Part shown: positions 1 through 10,031 of the stretch, piece after piece | How positions within the stretch are numbered: position 1 is the stretch's first letter | How the letters are laid out: each line of letters starts with the position of its first letter | Source of the DNA: an uncultured Clostridia bacterium | GTDB lineage: Bacteria > Bacillota > Clostridia > TANB77 > CAG-465 | DNA length: 48,993 nt | Assembly (NCBI GenBank): GCA_944386605.1 | Contig: CALXBS010000009.1 | Coordinates: 1-48,993, forward strand | Reading direction: 5' to 3' | Notes under the pieces: generated by a model | Database searches by the model: none | What the model was told of the DNA's origin: nothing | Seen by the model: only the letters and a program-made list of their open reading frames with translations | Program-made: the position numbers and the translations under genes

Positions 1-17
1 TTCACACTCCGTGTGAA
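1..17. promoter_or_regulatory. Palindromic operator-like site at left edge
   Basis: The first 17 bases form an inverted repeat, TTCACAC-TCC-GTGTGAA, with 7-base arms. It lies just downstream of the leftward promoter at 25-54, where a repressor site would sit. The regulator is unknown and the controlled gene lies outside the window. Confidence 0.4.
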
Positions 18-24
18 CGTTTTT

Positions 25-54
25 AGTATAACACAATTCGATTACTTTTGTCAA
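25..54 (-). promoter_or_regulatory. Leftward sigma-A type promoter
   Basis: On the minus strand TTGACA (49-54) is followed after 18 bases by TATACT (25-30). It points out of the window, so its gene is not visible. Confidence 0.6.
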
Positions 55-128
55 TACTTTTTTTCTTTTTTTTATAATTTTTTTCTTTTACATTATCGAC
101 AATCTTTCATCTCGTTGTGACTTGCAAT

Positions 129-157
129 ATGTTACCACTTTTTTTACCCTTTGTCAA
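129..157 (-). promoter_or_regulatory. Second leftward promoter
   Basis: On the minus strand TTGACA (152-157) is followed after 17 bases by TAACAT (129-134). It lies downstream of ymxH and upstream of the promoter at 25-54, giving a tandem pair for a gene beyond the left edge. Confidence 0.5.
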
Positions 158-196
158 CACTTTTTTTCAATATTTTTTTATTTTTTATCAAAAATT

Positions 197-427
197 TTAC
201 ATATCGACTAAAATAACATCTTCGCCAATTTTTTTGATCTTATTCCATGGAATAGTAATATTATTTTTTCCAGCAATTCCACTAAACAATTTTCCTGTTT
301 TTGCCACAATAATAGAATGAATTTCTCCATTTTCAAAATCTGCCTGCACATCTACTACAAAACCTAATATTTTTCCTTCACTTAAACTAATTACTTCTTT
401 TTGTTTAAAATCGATTCCCCTAGACAT
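197..427 (-). CDS. ymxH: YlmC/YmxH family sporulation protein (PRC-barrel)
   Basis: A 76-residue PRC-barrel protein of the YlmC/YmxH family, which spore-formers carry as a small conserved protein of uncertain biochemical role. The opening SRGIDFKQKEVISLSEGKI and the later IPWNKIKKIGEDVILV are typical of the family. An ATG four codons upstream (439) is possible, but GGTGAT sits between the two ATGs and fits as the ribosome binding site for the one at 427. It is the last gene of the leftward series and is separated from murF by about 90 bases. The family is clear; the function is not. Confidence 0.8.
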   Translation of the reverse strand: MSRGIDFKQKEVISLSEGKILGFVVDVQADFENGEIHSIIVAKTGKLFSGIAGKNNITIPWNKIKKIGEDVILVDM

Positions 428-516
428 AGTATCACCCATTACATTTATATGTTATTTACGTAGTAATATTCCAATTTTTAAATACCTACCTATAGTTTCC
501 TATAGATAGGTATTCA

Positions 517-1899
517 TTATTTTACATTATCTTCTAAAAACTTTATAATATCTCCAAAATGCATTGCATTAGAAGCTTTAAAATAAACAATATCTCCACT
601 TCTTAGATTAGTCATTAATTCTTGTTCTAAATCTTTTTGATTATCAAAGTTTTTAATATATGGTACATATTTACAAGCTTCTTTATTAATATTTTTAGCT
701 AAATCCCCTAATGTATAGATTCTATCATAATTTAAATTCTTAAAAATTTCACCTACCTGAGTATGAATAGTGGTAGCAAACTCTCCTAATTCTAGCATAT
801 CTCCTAAAACTGCAATCTTACGTTTTCCATCTAATTCATGAACCGTCATAAGTCCTGATCTCATAGAATCAATACTTGCATTATAAGTATCATCAATTAA
901 TAAAACATGGTTAGCAAGATATTTCTTTTCTAGTCTACCTTTAAAATTTTTATAATTTTTAATTCCTTCTAAGATATCTTCTCTACTAATTTCTAACAAT
1001 TCTCCTACTTTAATAGCCATTAAAGCATTTTGAATATTATGATTGCCTATTTGGTTAATTACAACTGGTGTCAATTCTCCATAAATCATTGTTTGAAAAT
1101 AAATAGAATCTTCTTTTATTTTTTTATTATAAACATCTGATAAGCTACTTCTCATCACTTGATACTCATTACAATCTTTTAAAGTGCATAGATAAGAATC
1201 ATCTTCGTTAATAATTAACTTCCTCATTCCTTTTATAAAATTTGTAATCTGAATTTTTTCATGGAAGATATTTTCTTGACTTCCTAATATTCCAATATGC
1301 GCATTTCCAATATTTGTAATAACACATATATCTGGTTTTAAAATAAGAGATAATTCATTCATTTCATCTTTGTGATTCATACCTGCTTCTAAAACACAAA
1401 CTTCTTGTTTATCTAATTCTAACATCATTAAAGGTAATCCTATATTACTATTATAATTTTTCTTAGTAACTAACGTAGAATATTTTCTTTCTACAACACT
1501 TGCCATCATCTCACGTGTACTAGTTTTTCCTACACTACCAGTAATTGCTATCACTGGAACCTCTATATGTTTCTGTCTATTATAAATTGCTAAATCTACC
1601 AATGCTTTTTGTGTATCCATTACCTCTATTATAATAATATTTGCATTGATTGTTTTACATTTTTCTATAATTTCATCTTTATCTTTATAATTACTTTCTA
1701 TAAAAAAGCCACTTGCCTTTTTCTTGACACACTGCAAAATAAACTGATGACTATCTACCTTCTCTCCCTTTAATGGAATAAAAAAAGTATCTTCTTCTAG
1801 TATTCTACTATCTATTTCATATTTTTTGATATCTATATTTTCATTACCATTTATTAATTTTCCTTTAGTTGCTTCTAATATTTCTCTTACCTTTAGCAT
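517..1899 (-). CDS. murF: UDP-MurNAc-tripeptide--D-Ala-D-Ala ligase
   Basis: MurF adds D-Ala-D-Ala to the UDP-MurNAc tripeptide, the last cytoplasmic step of peptidoglycan precursor synthesis. The 460 residues have the Mur ligase order: an N-terminal substrate domain with DSR near residue 34, the ATP loop AITGSVGKTSTREMM, a central domain with LEAGMNHKDEM and ITNIGNAHIG, and a C-terminal domain with LIDDTYNASIDSM and AVLGDMLELG. Length is normal. The start is the ATG at 1899, preceded by GGGTGATGAT; a TTG at 1911 is the alternative. It lies between a wall amidase and ymxH in a wall/sporulation neighbourhood. Confidence 0.93.
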   Translation of the reverse strand: MLKVREILEATKGKLINGNENIDIKKYEIDSRILEEDTFFIPLKGEKVDSHQFILQCVKKKASGFFIESNYKDKDEIIEKCKTINANIIIIEVMDTQKALVDLAIYNRQKHIEVPVIAITGSVGKTSTREMMASVVERKYSTLVTKKNYNSNIGLPLMMLELDKQEVCVLEAGMNHKDEMNELSLILKPDICVITNIGNAHIGILGSQENIFHEKIQITNFIKGMRKLIINEDDSYLCTLKDCNEYQVMRSSLSDVYNKKIKEDSIYFQTMIYGELTPVVINQIGNHNIQNALMAIKVGELLEISREDILEGIKNYKNFKGRLEKKYLANHVLLIDDTYNASIDSMRSGLMTVHELDGKRKIAVLGDMLELGEFATTIHTQVGEIFKNLNYDRIYTLGDLAKNINKEACKYVPYIKNFDNQKDLEQELMTNLRSGDIVYFKASNAMHFGDIIKFLEDNVK

Positions 1900-1965
1900 A
1901 TCATCACCCAAAACATTCTAGCATATTTTTTATGATAAGACAAGTAAACAGATTTTTTTTAATTT

Positions 1966-2502
1966 TTAAATTTCACTAAAATACAATTCAATTCCTCTTA
2001 CAATCGCCTCTGCTATTTCATTTTCATTTTCCATAATCCATTTTGCATCCAACTCATTATCATGAAAAGCAACTTCTAACAATACCGCTGGTGCCAAAGT
2101 CTCTCTAATTTCATATAAATTTTGGTTATATAGTACACCTCTTCCAAGCTCTGGTTCTGGATATATTTTAATAATTTCATCATAAATTGCATTTGCTAAT
2201 CTAGATGAACTTGTATTAGGTCTACTTGCATATATTTCTGGACCTCTTCCTTGATAATTTCCGCCACTTGCATTACTATGTATTGCAACATGAATATCTG
2301 GTGAAAGTCTATTACTTTCTTCTACTATTTCAGATAAAGAATCATTCGGATTATTTCTATAGATAATATACCCTTTTTCTCTTAAAAGTTTTTCTACTAT
2401 ATCCGCTATTCTATTCATTCTATATTCTTCACTACCAAAATCACCAAATCCAATATTATATTCTTGCGCGGATGGACTTAAAAAAATTGATCTTTCTTCC
2501 AT
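1966..2502 (-). CDS. N-acetylmuramoyl-L-alanine amidase, family 3, LSPS type
   Basis: A 178-residue zinc amidase of the Amidase_3 family, expected to cut the bond between MurNAc and the stem peptide. H75 (AIHSNAS) and E143 (LLEVAFHDN) match the second zinc ligand and the catalytic glutamate. E25/E26 match the other acidic ligand. The usual first motif DPGHGG is replaced by LSPSAQEYN, so Gln13 stands where the first zinc histidine normally is; this variant is recalled from other clostridial amidases. There is no signal peptide, so it may act after lysis or need another export route. A GGAGG sequence precedes the ATG. It sits between sigG and murF, so a spore-wall role is possible but unproven. 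Confidence 0.8.
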   Translation of the reverse strand: MEERSIFLSPSAQEYNIGFGDFGSEEYRMNRIADIVEKLLREKGYIIYRNNPNDSLSEIVEESNRLSPDIHVAIHSNASGGNYQGRGPEIYASRPNTSSSRLANAIYDEIIKIYPEPELGRGVLYNQNLYEIRETLAPAVLLEVAFHDNELDAKWIMENENEIAEAIVRGIELYFSEI

Positions 2503-2590
2503 AACTTTCCTCCTACATATTCATTATATTAAATCCTCCCATACTATATTCTTATATTCCACGAGAAAAACGTTGATCTCTCAACGCTTT

Positions 2591-3382
2591 CTATTTTCTT
2601 TTTATTACTTTCTTTCTTAATTTCTCCAAGGCACCTTTTTCAATTCTGGAAATTTGTGCTTGTGACACTCCTAACTCTTCTGCAAGCTCTATTTGTGTTC
2701 TATCTTGAAAATACCTTTTTAAAATAATATCTTTTTCCTTTTCATTTAATCTTTGAAGCAACTGCTCTATTGCAATTCTATCAATTAATTGTTCTGAATC
2801 TTCTTTGTCATTTTTTAATTGATCTAATAGATAAATTTGGTCCCCGCCATCATTATACACACAATCATAAATAGACATCGGAATAATCATACTATCCAAA
2901 GCTAAAATAACATCTTCTTTAGAAGCATTTGTTAATTCACATATTTCATCAACTGTAGGTTCTTGATTTTTTTCTCTAACATATTTTTCTCTTTCTTGAG
3001 AAATCAAGTATGCTAAATCTCTTAATGACCTTGTAATGCGAAAAGCACTATTGTCTCTTAAATATCTTTTTATCTCACCTACTATCATAGGGACTGCATA
3101 AGTAGAAAACTGGACAGATTGTGTAATATCAAAATTATCAATTGCTTTTATTAATCCAATCACTCCTACTTGGAAAATATCATTTATATTTTCTCCTCGA
3201 TTATTAAATTTTTTTATTAAACTTAAAACTAGTCTTAAATTACCTTCTATAAATTTATCTTTTAACTCTGTATGTCCCTCTTTTATTTTTCTTAACATTT
3301 CCATTTGAACGGTCGGACTAAGCTTAGGTAATTTAGAAGTATCTAATCCTTGAATTTCTACTTTAACATTTATATTATTCAT
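2591..3382 (-). CDS. sigG: RNA polymerase sporulation sigma-G factor
   Basis: Sigma-G directs late gene expression in the forespore. The 263-residue protein carries the SigG signature near its start, VEIQGLDTSKLPKL, then region 2 (NLRLVLSLIKKFNNRGENINDIFQVG, given here as a run ending before residue 90), the YAVPMIVGEIKRYLRDN block, and a region 4 helix-turn-helix ending AEELGVSQAQISRIEK. The start is the ATG at 3382 with GAGGGAG nine bases upstream; an in-frame extension to 3448 has no such site. It follows spoIIGA-sigE as in Bacillus and Clostridium, with a gap of about 180 bases that should hold its own forespore promoter. A TGTCGAA sequence lies in that gap at 3441-3447 on the minus strand. 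Confidence 0.95.
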   Translation of the reverse strand: MNNINVKVEIQGLDTSKLPKLSPTVQMEMLRKIKEGHTELKDKFIEGNLRLVLSLIKKFNNRGENINDIFQVGVIGLIKAIDNFDITQSVQFSTYAVPMIVGEIKRYLRDNSAFRITRSLRDLAYLISQEREKYVREKNQEPTVDEICELTNASKEDVILALDSMIIPMSIYDCVYNDGGDQIYLLDQLKNDKEDSEQLIDRIAIEQLLQRLNEKEKDIILKRYFQDRTQIELAEELGVSQAQISRIEKGALEKLRKKVIKRK

Positions 3383-3563
3383 ATGTATATCTCCCTCTCT
3401 TTTGTTAATATCTTTTACATATGAATTTGATTTATACACATTCGACAATTCTTGTCATTTTTAGTACTCAGAAAACAAGATAATGTTTTAATATTAACAA
3501 AAAATATTATACTGTTTCGTGTATAAATATTTTGTAAAAACTCGTAGAACAAAAATAATTTTC

Positions 3564-4274
3564 TTATTTAAAAAAATCTTTTTTTAATCCATTAATTACT
3601 TTTTTCTCTATTCTAGAAATGTAAGATTGAGATATTCCAAGTTTATCCGCAACTTCTTTTTGTGTAAGCTCTTCTATTCCATCAAAACCATATCTTAATT
3701 GCATAATCGTTTTCTCTCTATTATTTAAATTTTCTATTGCCTGCAATAAAATTTTCTTATTATCTTCCTCCTCTATAGATTTAAAAATACTATCATTATC
3801 GGTTCCAAGTATATCAGCAAGTAATAAATCATTTCCTTCACTATCCACATTAATAGGTTCATCAATAGATACTTCTGTTTTAATCCTATTATTTTTTCTT
3901 AAAAACATTAAAATTTCATTTTCTATACATCTAGAAGCATAGGTAGCTAACTTTATATTCTTGTCTAAATTATAACTATTGATTGCTTTCATCAGTCCAA
4001 TAGTTCCTATAGAAATTAAATCTTCAATATTAACACCTGAATTTTCAAATTTTTTAGCAATATACACTACAAGTCTTAAATTTTTTTCAATCAAAGTATT
4101 TTTTGCTTCCACATCCTTCTTCATTAGTCTTTCTAGTAATTCCTGTTCCTCTTCTTGAGATAATGGAGCAGGTAGTATATCAGAACCAGCAATATAATAA
4201 ACTGCATCTTCTTCTATGCCTAAAAATTTTAATACCTTTAAATACACATCCTTAATTTTTACCACATTGATCAT
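3564..4274 (-). CDS. sigE: Pro-sigma-E, mother-cell sporulation sigma factor
   Basis: Sigma-E runs early mother-cell gene expression. The 236 residues include an N-terminal pro-sequence; the [14 protein letters not shown] block near residues 25-38 matches the segment around the pro-sigma-E cleavage site. Region 2 is [20 protein letters not shown] onwards and region 4 ends [16 protein letters not shown]. The ATG overlaps the spoIIGA stop by four bases (ATGA), and AAAGGGGG within the end of spoIIGA is the ribosome binding site, so the two genes are translationally coupled. The product is expected to be cut by SpoIIGA. Confidence 0.96.
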   Translation of the reverse strand: MINVVKIKDVYLKVLKFLGIEEDAVYYIAGSDILPAPLSQEEEQELLERLMKKDVEAKNTLIEKNLRLVVYIAKKFENSGVNIEDLISIGTIGLMKAINSYNLDKNIKLATYASRCIENEILMFLRKNNRIKTEVSIDEPINVDSEGNDLLLADILGTDNDSIFKSIEEEDNKKILLQAIENLNNREKTIMQLRYGFDGIEELTQKEVADKLGISQSYISRIEKKVINGLKKDFFK

Positions 4275-5083
4275 ATAGTAACCCCCTTTAATTTTTCAAT
4301 ATAGGTATTATACCCAATCAGTGCACTATATTTTTCTGTAGTCTTTATTTCTTGCAACGTAAATGATAAAATAATTTTATCTAAAACTGTTACGAATGTA
4401 TTACTATGATATACTTTTATATTTTTTGCTACATATCCGATTATCTCCTGTTCGCCGCTAACCGTTTTTATCTTTAATTTTGATTCTTGTTTTAAAAAAT
4501 GATTTTGATTAATACTATTATATTTACTTTTACTAATAAAAATAACATCTAAACCATTGAAATAATCATATGCTTGATTTCCTGTATCTACAAAAGCCTC
4601 TAACTGTACTCCGTTTATTTCTAGTGTATAAATTAAGTCATCTTCTTTTATATTACTTTTTACAATTTTCCAAATATATTTACTGAAAATATATAAAATG
4701 CCTCCAGAAAAAAAATAAAGTAATATTTTTAAAAAATAATTACTAAGGTCAATATGAAATAACAAGCTAAAAGCAATAATTGTTCCAACATATAAATAAA
4801 AAAATAGGAAATATAATATGCTATATTTAAAATATTGAATTATTTTCTGCGGTTTATAAACAATATAGATCATGATAAAAATCATAAAAATTTGTATAAA
4901 AAAATAGCCCAAGAAACTTTCTTGAATAACCGTGACAATTGTTGTATAAATAGAAATTACTATACTTCCTAATATCATTCTTTTTTTAGATGTGTTTTTC
5001 TTAATAAAAATAGTTAGTTCTCCAATTATTATTAAGTTAATTAATAAATTTTCAAAAAAAATATAGTCTAGGTAGATTTTCAT
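4271..5083 (-). CDS. spoIIGA: Sigma-E processing peptidase SpoIIGA
   Basis: A membrane aspartic protease that converts pro-sigma-E to active sigma-E in response to a forespore signal. About 140 residues of hydrophobic helices (five segments) precede a soluble protease domain. The catalytic motif is DTGN at residues 166-169 (EAFVDTGNQ), matching the single Asp of the family. The 270-residue length is slightly below the Bacillus homologue. It is the first gene of the spoIIG operon and overlaps sigE. TAGGTGATT precedes the ATG. I saw no convincing Spo0A box directly upstream. Confidence 0.93.
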   Translation of the reverse strand: MKIYLDYIFFENLLINLIIIGELTIFIKKNTSKKRMILGSIVISIYTTIVTVIQESFLGYFFIQIFMIFIMIYIVYKPQKIIQYFKYSILYFLFFYLYVGTIIAFSLLFHIDLSNYFLKILLYFFSGGILYIFSKYIWKIVKSNIKEDDLIYTLEINGVQLEAFVDTGNQAYDYFNGLDVIFISKSKYNSINQNHFLKQESKLKIKTVSGEQEIIGYVAKNIKVYHSNTFVTVLDKIILSFTLQEIKTTEKYSALIGYNTYIEKLKGVTI

Positions 5084-5169
5084 TTAATCACCTAGACTAA
5101 TTATATGGAATCTAACAAAAAAATTTTGTTAAAATTTGGCAATTAAATCAATTTCACCAAATTATCACA

Positions 5170-7323
5170 TCATTCAGGCTTGATAAAAGTTAAATTTACT
5201 TTTTGACGTTCTTTGTCAATTTTTTCAACATAACAAGTAACAATATCTCCTACATTTACCATTTCTAAAGGATGTGCTATATATTCTTTCGTCATTTTTG
5301 AAATATGAACCAATCCATCATCATGTAAACCAATATCAATAAATGCTCCAAAGTCAACCACATTTCTTACTGTACCTTCTAATTCCATTCCTACTGTTAA
5401 ATCATCTATTGTTAAAATATTACTTTTTAACATTGCACTTGGAAATTCATCTCTAAAATCTCTATTTGGTTGTTTTAAACACTTAATAATATCTTCTAAT
5501 GTAAAATGATCTACATGTTTTTCATCACAAAATTTTTGTTTATCAAACATTTCTATTTCCTTTAAAAAACGATCCGACCCAATTTCTTCTATTGAAATTT
5601 TTAACTCTTCCAATAATTCTGTTACAACTAAATAACTTTCAGGATGAATAGGCGTTTTATCTAAAATATTTGTTCCATCAATGATACGCATAAAACCAAT
5701 GGATTGCTCATATGCCTTAAGAGATAAAACTTTATTTTGTAATAAATCCTGTCTTGATAAGATTTTTCCTTTTTCTTCCCTATACTTTATAATCTTATCA
5801 ATATTTGTTTTTGTAAGTCCAGAAACATATTTTAAAATAGAAGGACTAGCACTATTGATATTAACTCCTACTGAGTTAACAGCTTTACTAACGACAAAAT
5901 CCAATGACTCAGTTAACCTTTTTTGATTTACATCATGTTGATATTGACCTACTCCTATACTTTTAGGATCAATTTTAACAAGCTCACTTAGTGGATCTTG
6001 TAATCTTCTAGCAATACTAATTGCGCTTCTTTCTTCTACTTGTAAACCAGGAAATTCTGTAATTGCTAGTTTAGAAGCAGAATACACAGAAGCACCCGCT
6101 TCACTTACAATAACATATTGTACTTTTTTCTCTTGATATTCTTGACATACTTGTGCTACCAATTTTTCACTTTCACGAGAAGCAGTTCCATTTCCAATTG
6201 CAATAATATCAATATCATATTTCTTGATCAAATCTTTTATAACAGTTTTGGCTTCTTCCCATCTATTTTGTGGTTCATGAGGATAAATCTTACTAATCTT
6301 TAAAACACGTGATGTTGGATCTATTACCGCAAGTTTACATCCTGTTCTAAAAGCAGGATCAAATCCCAGTACAACTTTTTCTTTCATTGGAGGAGTTAAT
6401 AACAATTTTTCTAAATTTTTTCCAAAAACATGAATTGCACCTTCCTCTGCTTGTTCTTTTAATTCACTACGTATTTCACGCTCTATGGATGGAAAAATTA
6501 ATCTTTTATAACTATCTTCTATTGCTTCTTCAATTAGTGGTACTACTGCACTTCCTGGATTTTTAATGATTTTTTTATGTAAAAAATTCATAATATGCTC
6601 TGAATCTATTTGAATATTTACTGAAAGTACATTTTCTTTTTCTCCACGATTTAAAGCAAGTACACGATGTGGTTTTATATACTTAATTTTCTCCGAATAT
6701 TCATAATACATTTTATAAATAAGCTGAACATCTTCTGCATTCTTTTTCTTTTTAGAAACTATAAAACCAAAATTTTTGATATTATTTCTAATATATTTTC
6801 TATAAGTTGCATGATCACTAATCCATTCAGCAATAATATATTTAGCACCTTGTATTGCTTCTTCTACCGTTGTTACTTTATCCGTTAAATATAACGTACT
6901 TGTTTTTTCTATATCGATTTGTTTCGGAAATGACATTAAAATTTTAGCTAATGGTTCAAGCCCATTAGCAATCGCTTCTGTAGCTTTTGTTTTCTTTTTC
7001 TCTTTATATGGCCTATACAAATCTTCTACTTCAACAAGTTTTACACATTTTAGGATTTCTTGTTTTAATGCTTCTGTTAATAATCCTTTTTCTTCTATTA
7101 AACGAATCACATCTTCTTTTCTTTTCCATAAATTTACTTGATACTCATAAACTTCTGAAATTTTTCTAATTTGTTCCTCATTTAATGCATTTGTCATTTC
7201 TTTTCTATACCTTGCAATAAAAGGAACTGTGTTTCCTTCTTCTAATAATTTCAAAACACTTTCAACTTGTTTGATTTGAATATTTAATTCCATTGCAATT
7301 TCTTTTATTATCTCTTGATTCAT
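5170..7323 (-). CDS. tex: Tex-family S1 RNA-binding protein
   Basis: A 717-residue Tex/YdcI-type RNA-associated protein, thought to act in transcription and RNA handling. Domain order: N-terminal helical Tex domain (VPFIARYRKEMTNALNEEQ, a family hallmark), a YqgF-like RNase fold in the middle (VVLGFDPAFRTGCKLAVID), helix-hairpin-helix repeats (YVSGLTKTNIDKIIKYREE), and a C-terminal S1 domain (GMELEGTVRNVVDFGAFID). Length is as usual. AAAAGGAG precedes the ATG. It has its own extended -10 promoter and stands alone between ftsZ and spoIIGA. Confidence 0.95.
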   Translation of the reverse strand: MNQEIIKEIAMELNIQIKQVESVLKLLEEGNTVPFIARYRKEMTNALNEEQIRKISEVYEYQVNLWKRKEDVIRLIEEKGLLTEALKQEILKCVKLVEVEDLYRPYKEKKKTKATEAIANGLEPLAKILMSFPKQIDIEKTSTLYLTDKVTTVEEAIQGAKYIIAEWISDHATYRKYIRNNIKNFGFIVSKKKKNAEDVQLIYKMYYEYSEKIKYIKPHRVLALNRGEKENVLSVNIQIDSEHIMNFLHKKIIKNPGSAVVPLIEEAIEDSYKRLIFPSIEREIRSELKEQAEEGAIHVFGKNLEKLLLTPPMKEKVVLGFDPAFRTGCKLAVIDPTSRVLKISKIYPHEPQNRWEEAKTVIKDLIKKYDIDIIAIGNGTASRESEKLVAQVCQEYQEKKVQYVIVSEAGASVYSASKLAITEFPGLQVEERSAISIARRLQDPLSELVKIDPKSIGVGQYQHDVNQKRLTESLDFVVSKAVNSVGVNINSASPSILKYVSGLTKTNIDKIIKYREEKGKILSRQDLLQNKVLSLKAYEQSIGFMRIIDGTNILDKTPIHPESYLVVTELLEELKISIEEIGSDRFLKEIEMFDKQKFCDEKHVDHFTLEDIIKCLKQPNRDFRDEFPSAMLKSNILTIDDLTVGMELEGTVRNVVDFGAFIDIGLHDDGLVHISKMTKEYIAHPLEMVNVGDIVTCYVEKIDKERQKVNLTFIKPE

Positions 7324-7348
7324 AAAAACTCCTTTTAAATTTAATATT

Positions 7349-7357
7349 ATTATAACA
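7349..7357 (-). promoter_or_regulatory. Extended -10 promoter of tex
   Basis: TGTTATAAT on the minus strand, 26 bases before the tex ATG, forms an extended -10 element. No good -35 is visible. Confidence 0.45.
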
Positions 7358-7365
7358 CATACTAC

Positions 7366-7409
7366 TAAGAAAAAAATAAATCCAAATTTGTCTCTAACAA
7401 TTTGGACTT
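7366..7409 (-). terminator. Terminator after ftsZ
   Basis: On the minus strand AAGTCCAAATT pairs with AATTTGGATTT and is followed by TATTTTTTT. It closes the ftsA-ftsZ unit. Confidence 0.75.
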
Positions 7410-7442
7410 ATTTAAATTTATAGTAAACTCATCTTAATGGTA

Positions 7443-8600
7443 TTATTCTCCTTTATTTCTTCTTAAAAAAGGTGGAATGTCTAAATCAATCATTTTATAA
7501 TCATTTTGATTATTAGATGTTACAGTAGTTCTTGAAGATGGAGTAGAAATACCTAAATCTGCTAATGTTGAACTAGCATCCATTGAAGCATTATTTGTAG
7601 CATTTTTTAATGCTTCTCCAACAATATTATCTAATTTCAAGTCTTGGAATGGAGTTTTTGAAAAACCAGTTGCTATTACAGTGATAATAATCTCATCTTG
7701 AATATTTTCATCAATAACTGCACCAAAGATAATGTTTGCTTCAGGATCAACAGATTTTTGAACTAGCTCTGCAGCTTCATTAATCTCTAATAATCCTAAA
7801 TCTTTACCTCCTGTTACATTGATCAATACACCACCAGCACCTTCAATAGAAGTTTCTAATAATGGGCTATGGATTGCTTGGCGTGCAGCTTCTTGTGATC
7901 TATGTTCTCCAGAAGCTCTACCAATTCCAATATGTGCAATTCCTGCATCTAACATAATTGCTTTTACATCAGCAAAATCAAGATTTACTAAACCAGGAAT
8001 TGTAATTAAATCAGATATACCTTGTACACCTTGTTTTAAAACATCATCTGATTTTTCAAAAGCTTGTGTAATAGAAGTTTGTTTTTCAACTACTTGTAAT
8101 AATTTTTCATTTGGTATGATAATTAATGTATCTACATTTTGTTTTAATTCTTCTATACCATTTTCAGCTTGCATCATTCTTCTTTTTCCTTCAAAAGGAA
8201 ATGGCTTTGTAACAACTGCTACTGTTAATACTCCCATTTCTTTTGAAACTTCTGCAACAATTGGAGCAGCACCTGTTCCTGTTCCGCCTCCCATTCCAGC
8301 GGTAACAAATACCATATCCGCACCTTTTAATGCTTCAGCAATATCTGCTTTTGATTCTTCTGCACTACATTTTCCGATTTCTGGATTAGCTCCTGCACCT
8401 AATCCTCTTGTAAGCTTTTCGCCTATTTGAATTTTTTTAGTAGCCTTTGACATATTTAATGCTTGTCTATCTGTATTAACAGCAATAAATTCTACACTTT
8501 TAACACCAGCTTCAATCATTCTGTTAACGCCGTTATTTCCTGCACCTCCGACACCTACTACCTTAATTGTAGCCATTCCTGCTTGCATTTCATTTTCCAT
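7443..8600 (-). CDS. ftsZ: Cell division GTPase FtsZ
   Basis: FtsZ polymerises into the cytokinetic ring at mid-cell and, in spore-formers, also at the polar septum. The 385 residues show GVGGAGNN near the start, the tubulin signature [10 protein letters not shown], and the T7-loop region [11 protein letters not shown]. The C-terminal peptide [14 protein letters not shown] is the docking tail for FtsA and other partners. GAGGAGG lies about eight bases before the ATG. It follows ftsA by 13 bases, so the pair is cotranscribed, and a terminator follows. Confidence 0.98.
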   Translation of the reverse strand: MENEMQAGMATIKVVGVGGAGNNGVNRMIEAGVKSVEFIAVNTDRQALNMSKATKKIQIGEKLTRGLGAGANPEIGKCSAEESKADIAEALKGADMVFVTAGMGGGTGTGAAPIVAEVSKEMGVLTVAVVTKPFPFEGKRRMMQAENGIEELKQNVDTLIIIPNEKLLQVVEKQTSITQAFEKSDDVLKQGVQGISDLITIPGLVNLDFADVKAIMLDAGIAHIGIGRASGEHRSQEAARQAIHSPLLETSIEGAGGVLINVTGGKDLGLLEINEAAELVQKSVDPEANIIFGAVIDENIQDEIIITVIATGFSKTPFQDLKLDNIVGEALKNATNNASMDASSTLADLGISTPSSRTTVTSNNQNDYKMIDLDIPPFLRRNKGE

Positions 8601-8613
8601 TCTTTACTCCTCC

Positions 8614-9900
8614 TCAAAAAACTTTATTTTCATTATCAAACTTTTCTAACTCTTTTTTACCAAATAGTTTATTCTTAAATCCTACTAATTTCTCAACTAT
8701 TTTTTCTTTCAAATTAGGTTCTGTAATAATCTCCACATCACTATTAACATGTTTACTTAAGCCTAAACTCGCAATATATCGAACCATTCCAAAAACTGTT
8801 GTATGTTGCGGTTTTATAATATTAATAAGTTTTGGACTACAAACTCTTACTTGATTAATTTTTAATGTAAGCATAGCAAGCTCCTCGGCTCCAACAATAT
8901 TACTAATTCCCTGTCCAGTTAATACCATACTTTCTATTTTATTATTCAAATTATTTTCCTGTAACATTTTTTTAATTATCTGATATATTTCTTTTACTCT
9001 TGCTTCTATTACTTGTACAATGTCACTACACTTAATAACATTATTTTGCTGATCAACAGTTTTGCTTGAAAGTTTTATTTCATGATTATTGGTTATCATC
9101 GCCATAATTGCAAGATTGTATTGTCTTTTTAGTTTTTCAGCTTCATCAGTACTTATATTAAAAGTAAGAGCGATATCATTAGTAATATGATCTCCTCCTA
9201 CTGGAATTGTTGTGTAAAATTCTATTCTGGAATTCTTATATACAGATATATCAGTATGTCCACCGCCTATATCTACTAATAATACACCAGATTCTTTTTC
9301 TTCTGGCATTAAAACTATATTCGATGTACCTAGTGTTTCTAATATCAAACCATCTATTTTTATACCTGCGTATTTTAAAGTTTTCTGTACTCCTTCAATA
9401 TAATCACCCTTAGCAATTATTACCTCAACCTCCATAGAAAAAGTTTTACAAAAAGCTCCAATTGGCTCTTCTTTATATGCTCTCCCATTTACAATATATT
9501 GATATGGTAAGATGTCTATAATTTGCTCATTACTATCTAACTTCGTAGTAATCTGTATTTTAGTAAACAAATTATATATATCATTAATTGTCATTCCATC
9601 ATCTGGATGAGCAACCTCTGATTCCATAACAACTTTTTCTATTCTAACATTCATACCTTTTATATTAACATAGGCAGAATTTACTGATAGCTCTGAAATT
9701 TGCTCTGCAGAATTAATTGCTTCTTTCACAGATTGCGATACCGTTTGGGGATCTATAATTTGGCCTTTTCTAACTCCTGAACTATTAGATAAACCATACC
9801 CAATTACTTCAATCTCGCTAAATTTGTTGACTTGGCCAATCACACAACTGACTTTAGATACTCCAATATCTAACCCAACTATGATATCACCTATAGCCAC
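8614..9900 (-). CDS. ftsA: Cell division protein FtsA
   Basis: FtsA is an actin-like ATPase that tethers FtsZ to the membrane. The 428 residues contain IVGLDIGVSKVSCVIGQ (phosphate 1), the SHS2/1C domain region, VLLVDIGGGHTDISVY (phosphate 2) and MVLTGQGISNIVG (adenosine motif). An amphipathic C-terminal helix near IVEKLVGFKNKLFGKKELEK would be the membrane anchor. The start is a GTG at 9900; GGAGGTG lies six bases upstream, and the overlapping ATG one base earlier runs into a stop after three codons. It is translated just ahead of ftsZ. Confidence 0.94.
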   Translation of the reverse strand: MAIGDIIVGLDIGVSKVSCVIGQVNKFSEIEVIGYGLSNSSGVRKGQIIDPQTVSQSVKEAINSAEQISELSVNSAYVNIKGMNVRIEKVVMESEVAHPDDGMTINDIYNLFTKIQITTKLDSNEQIIDILPYQYIVNGRAYKEEPIGAFCKTFSMEVEVIIAKGDYIEGVQKTLKYAGIKIDGLILETLGTSNIVLMPEEKESGVLLVDIGGGHTDISVYKNSRIEFYTTIPVGGDHITNDIALTFNISTDEAEKLKRQYNLAIMAMITNNHEIKLSSKTVDQQNNVIKCSDIVQVIEARVKEIYQIIKKMLQENNLNNKIESMVLTGQGISNIVGAEELAMLTLKINQVRVCSPKLINIIKPQHTTVFGMVRYIASLGLSKHVNSDVEIITEPNLKEKIVEKLVGFKNKLFGKKELEKFDNENKVF

Positions 9901-10031
9901 ATCTCACACCTCCAAATTTGAGCTATTTATATGATACTATCTTTTCAGCAAAAAATCAAGTATTTTATTTAAAAATTGTAATAATTTTGTCATTTAACTG
10001 AAACAATTATTTAACATCCTTTTTTCTTAAA

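Noticed and set aside
7819-8430. A 203-codon open frame on the plus strand across ftsZ
   Set aside because: It is the antisense shadow of a highly conserved gene, with no binding site or family match.
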